Origin: Methanobacteriaceae archaeon
GTDB taxonomy: Archaea > Methanobacteriota > Methanobacteria > Methanobacteriales > Methanobacteriaceae
DNA length: 14,817 nt
Assembly: GCA_030693105.1 (NCBI GenBank)
Contig: JAUYBK010000069.1
Span: 1-14,817, forward strand
Direction of reading: 5' to 3'
Positions 11,353-14,817 of this stretch are shown piece after piece; position 1 is the first letter of the stretch, and each line of letters opens with the position of its first letter. The translations under genes were made by a program, and so were the position numbers. The notes below the pieces were generated by a model. That model was given only the letters and a program-made list of their open reading frames with translations, was not told the origin of the DNA and made no database searches.

Positions 11353-13179
11353 TTAGAATTTCACCCGGCGAGATAAAAGTAGGGATAATGGAAGTGGGCG
11401 AAAAGGCATTCCCTTTGTAGCAGCTTTAATAGTTTTTAAGAGTTCATCACAAGTCATTTCAACCTTTTCTCCAGTTTCACGAACAGATACACTCATCGTA
11501 TCACTTTCTAGTTCTTTATCTCCAATCACGATCACGTAGGGCGCCCATTCTCCAGCAGCGTTTCTAATTTTTTTACCCACCCGGTCGGGGCGGTCGTCAA
11601 CATCCACTCTTATTTGAGTGTCTTTCATCTCCTGGGCCAGTTCCAGGGCAAAATCCAAGTGTCTCTCGGCTATAGGTAGGATACGCACCTGAGTGGGAGA
11701 CAACCATAAAGGCAGCATGGGTGCTTGTTTTTCCATTCTTACGGCCGAGTTCTCCAGTAAACTGCATATAACCCGTTCTATACTTCCAGTTGGGCTGCAG
11801 TGTAGTATGATGGGGTAATGTTCCGTTTCTTCCTGGTCGATGTAGGTTATGCCAAACCTTTCACCACTCTCCACGTCGATCTGGATGGTGGGATTCTCTA
11901 TGGGCCTTCCAAGATAATCTATAGCAGCAAAATCCATCTTAGCGATCCAGTAGTGTTTTCGTTTCGGTACTACTTCCAGAAGGACTGGTTTGCCTATTTT
12001 GTCTGCAGCCTGATACACCCACTCCCGGTTTTCATCCAAAAATTCCTGGGTGGCTCGCACAATAACTTCGTAGTTGATGTTCAGGTCTTCGCCAGTCTGG
12101 TGGCACATTTCTATTTGCTGGTCGAACTCCTGCAGGGACTGTTCCAGGTCAGCGCAGACGGTGTGCAGATCAGGCATAGTAAAACCCCTGAGTCTTTTAA
12201 GACCCACTACCTCCCCTTTATTCTCTAAACGGAAGCTGTAGGTGGATAATTCATATATACCCACTGGTAAATTTTTCCAGGTTAAAAATGAATCAGATAG
12301 AACCCTAAATGCCCCAAAACAGCACGCGTATCTCAGCATGAGCTCCTTTTTGCCACCCATACGGTACTGGCGCTCTCCGAATTTCTCGGCGTGCACCCGT
12401 ATGGCTTCGTCAGCCAGGTCGTACATTATAGGGGTTTCAACCGGCATGGCTCCTCGGTCAGTTACCAAACGGTACACGTAGTCAGATAAAAGGTCCCGAA
12501 TTAGACGTCCCTTAGGATACCAGCGCAGGTGACCTACATCCGCCGAAGGTTCGTAATCCGCCAAAGTTTTTTCCCGCATGAGTTTAACATGCGGAGGTTC
12601 GTCTCCAGAAGATTCTGAACAACCCCGCTCGTACTTAACCAGTTGTTCCAAGTCTTTGTTTTGGTAAAAGAATGTTTCAGGGTCATGCAGCTCTCCGTTT
12701 AACATTATGTACAAATTTGACTCTTCATATTCTTTCTTATCCTCTTCAACCTCTTTTTCCGGAGTTATGGTCCGAGAAAGTTCTGATAAGGGGTGTCCCT
12801 TACATGCCATTTGAAAGGACTTGTACCAGCCAAAAGGTACCCGGACGACTGGCAGCCCATTATCTTCCAGTTTAGACTCTAAATCTCGGAGCATTCCCTT
12901 AGCAAACTTTGGAGCGCCTAAAGAAGAACTTAAATGAGCGTAAGGATATATAACTATCTTGTAAGCTTTTACCTTGCCGAATACGTCCTCTATTTCTAAG
13001 GCAGCTTTTTCTATCACGTTTTGAGGGTTTTCCTCATCTTCCTTTTCTACAGCAGTAAAAACTACCAGAACGTCTTCAAACTTGCCTTTTTTCTTATCCT
13101 CATCTATTTTTTCTGCGATCCGGGTTTGGGTCTTGGTTTCGTATTTCAAATAATCAGAGTGAATTAAAAGTATGCGCAT
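11353..13179 (-). CDS. thrS: Threonyl-tRNA synthetase, archaeal type
   Basis: The 608-residue class II enzyme charges tRNA-Thr. Residues 1 to about 145 are the archaeal editing domain, related to D-aminoacyl-tRNA deacylases, with YPYAHLSSSLGAP (78-90) and FGWYKSF (116-122); it removes serine from mischarged tRNA. The catalytic core (about 200-490) has motif 2 with GLKRLRGFTMPDLHTVC (326-342), zinc ligands expected among C286/C287, H339 and H460, and motif 3 GSIERVICSLLE (465-476). The anticodon-binding domain (about 495-608) ends MPFRPLPL and LLSRRVKF. The length is standard. The start is supported by GGTGAT at 13185-13190, five bases before the ATG, and a TATA box at 13225-13233. It is monocistronic or nearly so. 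The architecture distinguishes it from bacterial ThrRS, which has a different editing domain. Confidence 0.97.
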   Translation of the reverse strand: MRILLIHSDYLKYETKTQTRIAEKIDEDKKKGKFEDVLVVFTAVEKEDEENPQNVIEKAALEIEDVFGKVKAYKIVIYPYAHLSSSLGAPKFAKGMLRDLESKLEDNGLPVVRVPFGWYKSFQMACKGHPLSELSRTITPEKEVEEDKKEYEESNLYIMLNGELHDPETFFYQNKDLEQLVKYERGCSESSGDEPPHVKLMREKTLADYEPSADVGHLRWYPKGRLIRDLLSDYVYRLVTDRGAMPVETPIMYDLADEAIRVHAEKFGERQYRMGGKKELMLRYACCFGAFRVLSDSFLTWKNLPVGIYELSTYSFRLENKGEVVGLKRLRGFTMPDLHTVCADLEQSLQEFDQQIEMCHQTGEDLNINYEVIVRATQEFLDENREWVYQAADKIGKPVLLEVVPKRKHYWIAKMDFAAIDYLGRPIENPTIQIDVESGERFGITYIDQEETEHYPIILHCSPTGSIERVICSLLENSAVRMEKQAPMLPLWLSPTQVRILPIAERHLDFALELAQEMKDTQIRVDVDDRPDRVGKKIRNAAGEWAPYVIVIGDKELESDTMSVSVRETGEKVEMTCDELLKTIKAATKGMPFRPLPLSLLLSRRVKF

Positions 13180-13184
13180 GATGA

Positions 13185-13190
13185 ATCACC
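13185..13190 (-). promoter_or_regulatory. Ribosome binding site GGTGAT of thrS
   Basis: A perfect anti-Shine-Dalgarno match five bases before the ATG at 13179. It fixes the start of the editing domain and matches the site used by mtd and hisB. Confidence 0.7.
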
Positions 13191-13224
13191 TTAGTTACAC
13201 TAAAAGTAAAATTCAGTCCTGATG

Positions 13225-13233
13225 TTATTTATA
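13225..13233 (-). promoter_or_regulatory. TATA box of thrS
   Basis: TATAAATAA on the minus strand, within the gap after the upstream membrane-protein gene, predicts a start near 13203 and a leader of about 24 nt that includes the GGTGAT site. Confidence 0.55.
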
Positions 13234-13282
13234 GACTAGCTTGAAAAAATAGTTCCTAAAAAATTCTTCACCAAAAGACTGT

Positions 13283-14521
13283 TTACATTAAAACAACGGC
13301 CAATATTCCGGTGGTGATGATAGTTAGGAATATTAACCCCACGTTGCGGCCGAATTTTCTGGTCCCTATGAACCAGGCTATTAAAAACTTGAACACCGTG
13401 TTGGAGATAGCAGCCAAGGTAATAGCAGTGACTGCGGTAGTGGGGCTGATGGTGTTAGGCGCTAATAGAGCCATGCTAATGGTTATAGCATCCACGTCGG
13501 CTACTCCCGAAATAATGCTTGTCAGATAGACCCCGCTAGTTCCCAAGTAAATGTTAGCTATTTTGGACATGAATAAAACTGCCAAGAACAAAGCACCAAA
13601 TATTAGGGCCGGTTTCAGGGAGAACGGATTTTCAAGCTTTAATTTAGCATCCATAGCCCGGTTTTCGACTCTGCGCCATATAAATACCCCTAATACTATT
13701 CCCATAACCCCCATAACTAGCAGGGGGGCAGATAGTTGAGGGAGTAAAGAGGGGTTAATCACCGCCACCTCAAAGAGCATCCTTAAAAACATCATGGAGC
13801 TGGCCACTACCGTGGCAAAGACCGCCGCCTTCATTAAAAAGCTACTTTCCTTTGCACGTGCCGCCATAGATGTGGTGACCGCTGTACTGGAAACCAAACC
13901 ACCAATGACTCCAGTTAATCCCAGCCCCCTCTCCGGACCAATGAACTTAATGAGGATGTATCCCGTATAACTTATAGCGGAAATGAAAACCACCATGAGC
14001 CAGATCTGATAGGGGTTGAATACGTTTAGCGGCCCTATGGTAGTGTTAGGGAGAAGAGGAAGAATCACGAAAGCTATAATGAGGAATTTTAAAGTGTTTG
14101 TTAGTTCTTTTTCACTTATTTTTCTGGCAAATTTGTGGAGGGGGTTTTTGATGGCCAGGATGGTGGTGGTGATAATGGCCAGAATGGTTGCTAGCTGAAG
14201 GCCTTCAGGGCTGAAACAAAGCCCCCCCAGGATGAAAGTTATGATGGCAGCAACCTCGGTAGTTAGTCCTACCGAACCAGTTTTGCGGGTTGTTACCATG
14301 TAGCTAACTCCTATTAATATAATTAGCCCTGTGAAGGCCAAATAAAGGAATAAAGAGTAGAATTGAGATATATAGGCAGATATTATGCCGAAAAGAGCAA
14401 TGAGCATAAAGGTACGGACTCCAGCAAACTCGGTTTCCTGGTTCTTCCTCTCCCTTTCAATGCCAATTAAGGCCCCCAAGGCCAGGGCCGTTAGAATCTT
14501 TAAAATGAAAAACATGTCCAT
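13283..14521 (-). CDS. MgtC/SapB-DUF4010 family membrane protein
   Basis: The 412-residue protein consists of about 12 hydrophobic segments. The N-terminal half matches the MgtC/SapB family: ALGALIGIERERKNQ (14-27) and AGVRTFMLIAL (33-43) are the conserved motif, and GLTTEVAAIITFILGG (85-100) the next. The C-terminal half (about 190-412) matches DUF4010, with GGLVSSTAVTTSMA (207-220) and GVADVDAITISMAL (339-352). MgtC domains are linked to magnesium limitation and membrane-potential control in bacteria; the function of this full-length archaeal form is not established. No Shine-Dalgarno site is visible; TATA-like ACATATAC lies about 27 bp upstream, so a leaderless mRNA is likely. An ATG two codons in (14515) is possible. 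It precedes thrS on the same strand, but thrS has its own promoter. Confidence 0.85.
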   Translation of the reverse strand: MDMFFILKILTALALGALIGIERERKNQETEFAGVRTFMLIALFGIISAYISQFYSLFLYLAFTGLIILIGVSYMVTTRKTGSVGLTTEVAAIITFILGGLCFSPEGLQLATILAIITTTILAIKNPLHKFARKISEKELTNTLKFLIIAFVILPLLPNTTIGPLNVFNPYQIWLMVVFISAISYTGYILIKFIGPERGLGLTGVIGGLVSSTAVTTSMAARAKESSFLMKAAVFATVVASSMMFLRMLFEVAVINPSLLPQLSAPLLVMGVMGIVLGVFIWRRVENRAMDAKLKLENPFSLKPALIFGALFLAVLFMSKIANIYLGTSGVYLTSIISGVADVDAITISMALLAPNTISPTTAVTAITLAAISNTVFKFLIAWFIGTRKFGRNVGLIFLTIITTGILAVVLM

Positions 14522-14543
14522 GTATTAACTTTATGTGGAAGCG

Positions 14544-14551
14544 GTATATGT
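14544..14551 (-). promoter_or_regulatory. TATA-like box placed for a leaderless MgtC/DUF4010 transcript
   Basis: ACATATAC on the minus strand is centred about 27 bp before the ATG at 14521, so transcription should begin at or near the start codon. It resembles the cfbB arrangement. Confidence 0.4.
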
Positions 14552-14739
14552 AAATGGGTGTCGGTCTTTCGGGACCCACCACGTAAATGAGAAGCAGCAC
14601 AAATTTAACTGGACATTTTGAATATCCTTTTAGAATAATAACAGGTTAGTTAATATTTTATACGGCTTTTTTAAAAAGATAGCTAATTGCTGATGACATA
14701 TACATCAAACTTCCCCAATTAAGACCAGTTCACAATGAT

Positions 14740-14817
14740 TTATTTCCGGGTCAGACCACGGGACCCATAGAAAAGCCATTGGTAGGGCGCATCTAGGATA
14801 CTATTTAAAAAGTCATG
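14740..14817 (-). CDS. Possible C-terminal end of a gene entering from the right edge
   Basis: A minus-strand frame is open from the window edge to a TAA at 14740-14742, giving 25 residues (beginning HDFLNSILDAPYQW and ending GSRGLTRK). Base composition is richer in G and C than the neighbouring intergenic DNA, as expected of coding sequence. A run of six T (minus strand, about 14666-14671) lies downstream. The peptide is not recognised, and a frame this short could be open by chance. Confidence 0.3.
   Translation of the reverse strand, partial: HDFLNSILDAPYQWLFYGSRGLTRK

Noticed and set aside
11818..12228. Long plus-strand open frames opposite thrS, and similar antisense frames opposite mtd, cfbB, parA and the MgtC gene
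   Set aside because: They mirror well-conserved genes on the other strand, lack ribosome binding sites and show no protein-family features.
14690..14760. Box C-like TGATGA (14691-14696) suggesting a C/D box guide RNA
   Set aside because: No CTGA box D at a suitable distance, and the position before TGATGA is C rather than a purine.

Overview
The window looks like chromosomal DNA from a hydrogenotrophic methanogen of the Methanobacteriales, most likely a mesophilic Methanobacterium or close relative. It carries mtd (F420-dependent methylene-tetrahydromethanopterin dehydrogenase), an a,c-diamide synthase of the F430 (CfbB) type, an archaeal-type threonyl-tRNA synthetase and a compact-motif iron-sulfur flavoprotein. 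Several genes have archaeal TATA-like boxes and GGTGAT/GGAGG ribosome binding sites. Genes are moderately GC-rich, while intergenic DNA is very AT-rich.

Layout. The left edge (1-233) is the 3' end of a transglutaminase-like cysteine peptidase gene, a type linked to pseudomurein or surface proteins. Next comes a plus-strand redox and histidine block: iron-sulfur flavoprotein (660-1244), 2[4Fe-4S] ferredoxin (1407-1625), hisB overlapping the ferredoxin gene (1588-2166), and a small flavodoxin (2211-2681). A minus-strand HD-domain hydrolase gene (2719-3922) is broken by two -1 frameshifts and has CTG where the start codon should be. Minus-strand mtd follows (4103-4933), with a clear TATA box and a terminator hairpin. 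A gene-free AT-rich stretch of about 590 bp then precedes a polytopic membrane protein resembling oligosaccharide-repeat polymerases (5594-6715) and cfbB (6788-8134), both on the minus strand. A plus-strand radical SAM/helix-hairpin-helix protein (8604-9725) converges on a ParA operon. The right side holds thrS (11353-13179) and an MgtC/DUF4010 membrane protein (13283-14521), both minus strand, with a possible gene end at the right edge.

The most interesting part is 9760-11003. A Soj-type ParA ATPase is translationally coupled (ATGA overlap) to a 127-residue protein. That protein begins with the ParB-type ParA-contact peptide (LGKGLDALI) but shows no ParB CTPase/HTH domain: a K/P-rich linker leads to a short unrecognised helical domain. 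Palindromes built on AACTTATAAGTT lie directly upstream of parA, where they would overlap the transcription start, and directly downstream of the small gene. This has the layout of a compact partition or positioning cassette with its own DNA site. A related array of AAGTTAY units lies in front of the ferredoxin-hisB genes.

Functionally the window mixes core methanogenesis (mtd, cfbB), electron carriers, histidine and protein synthesis, and DNA partition or repair. No mobile element, CRISPR array, rRNA or tRNA gene was found.
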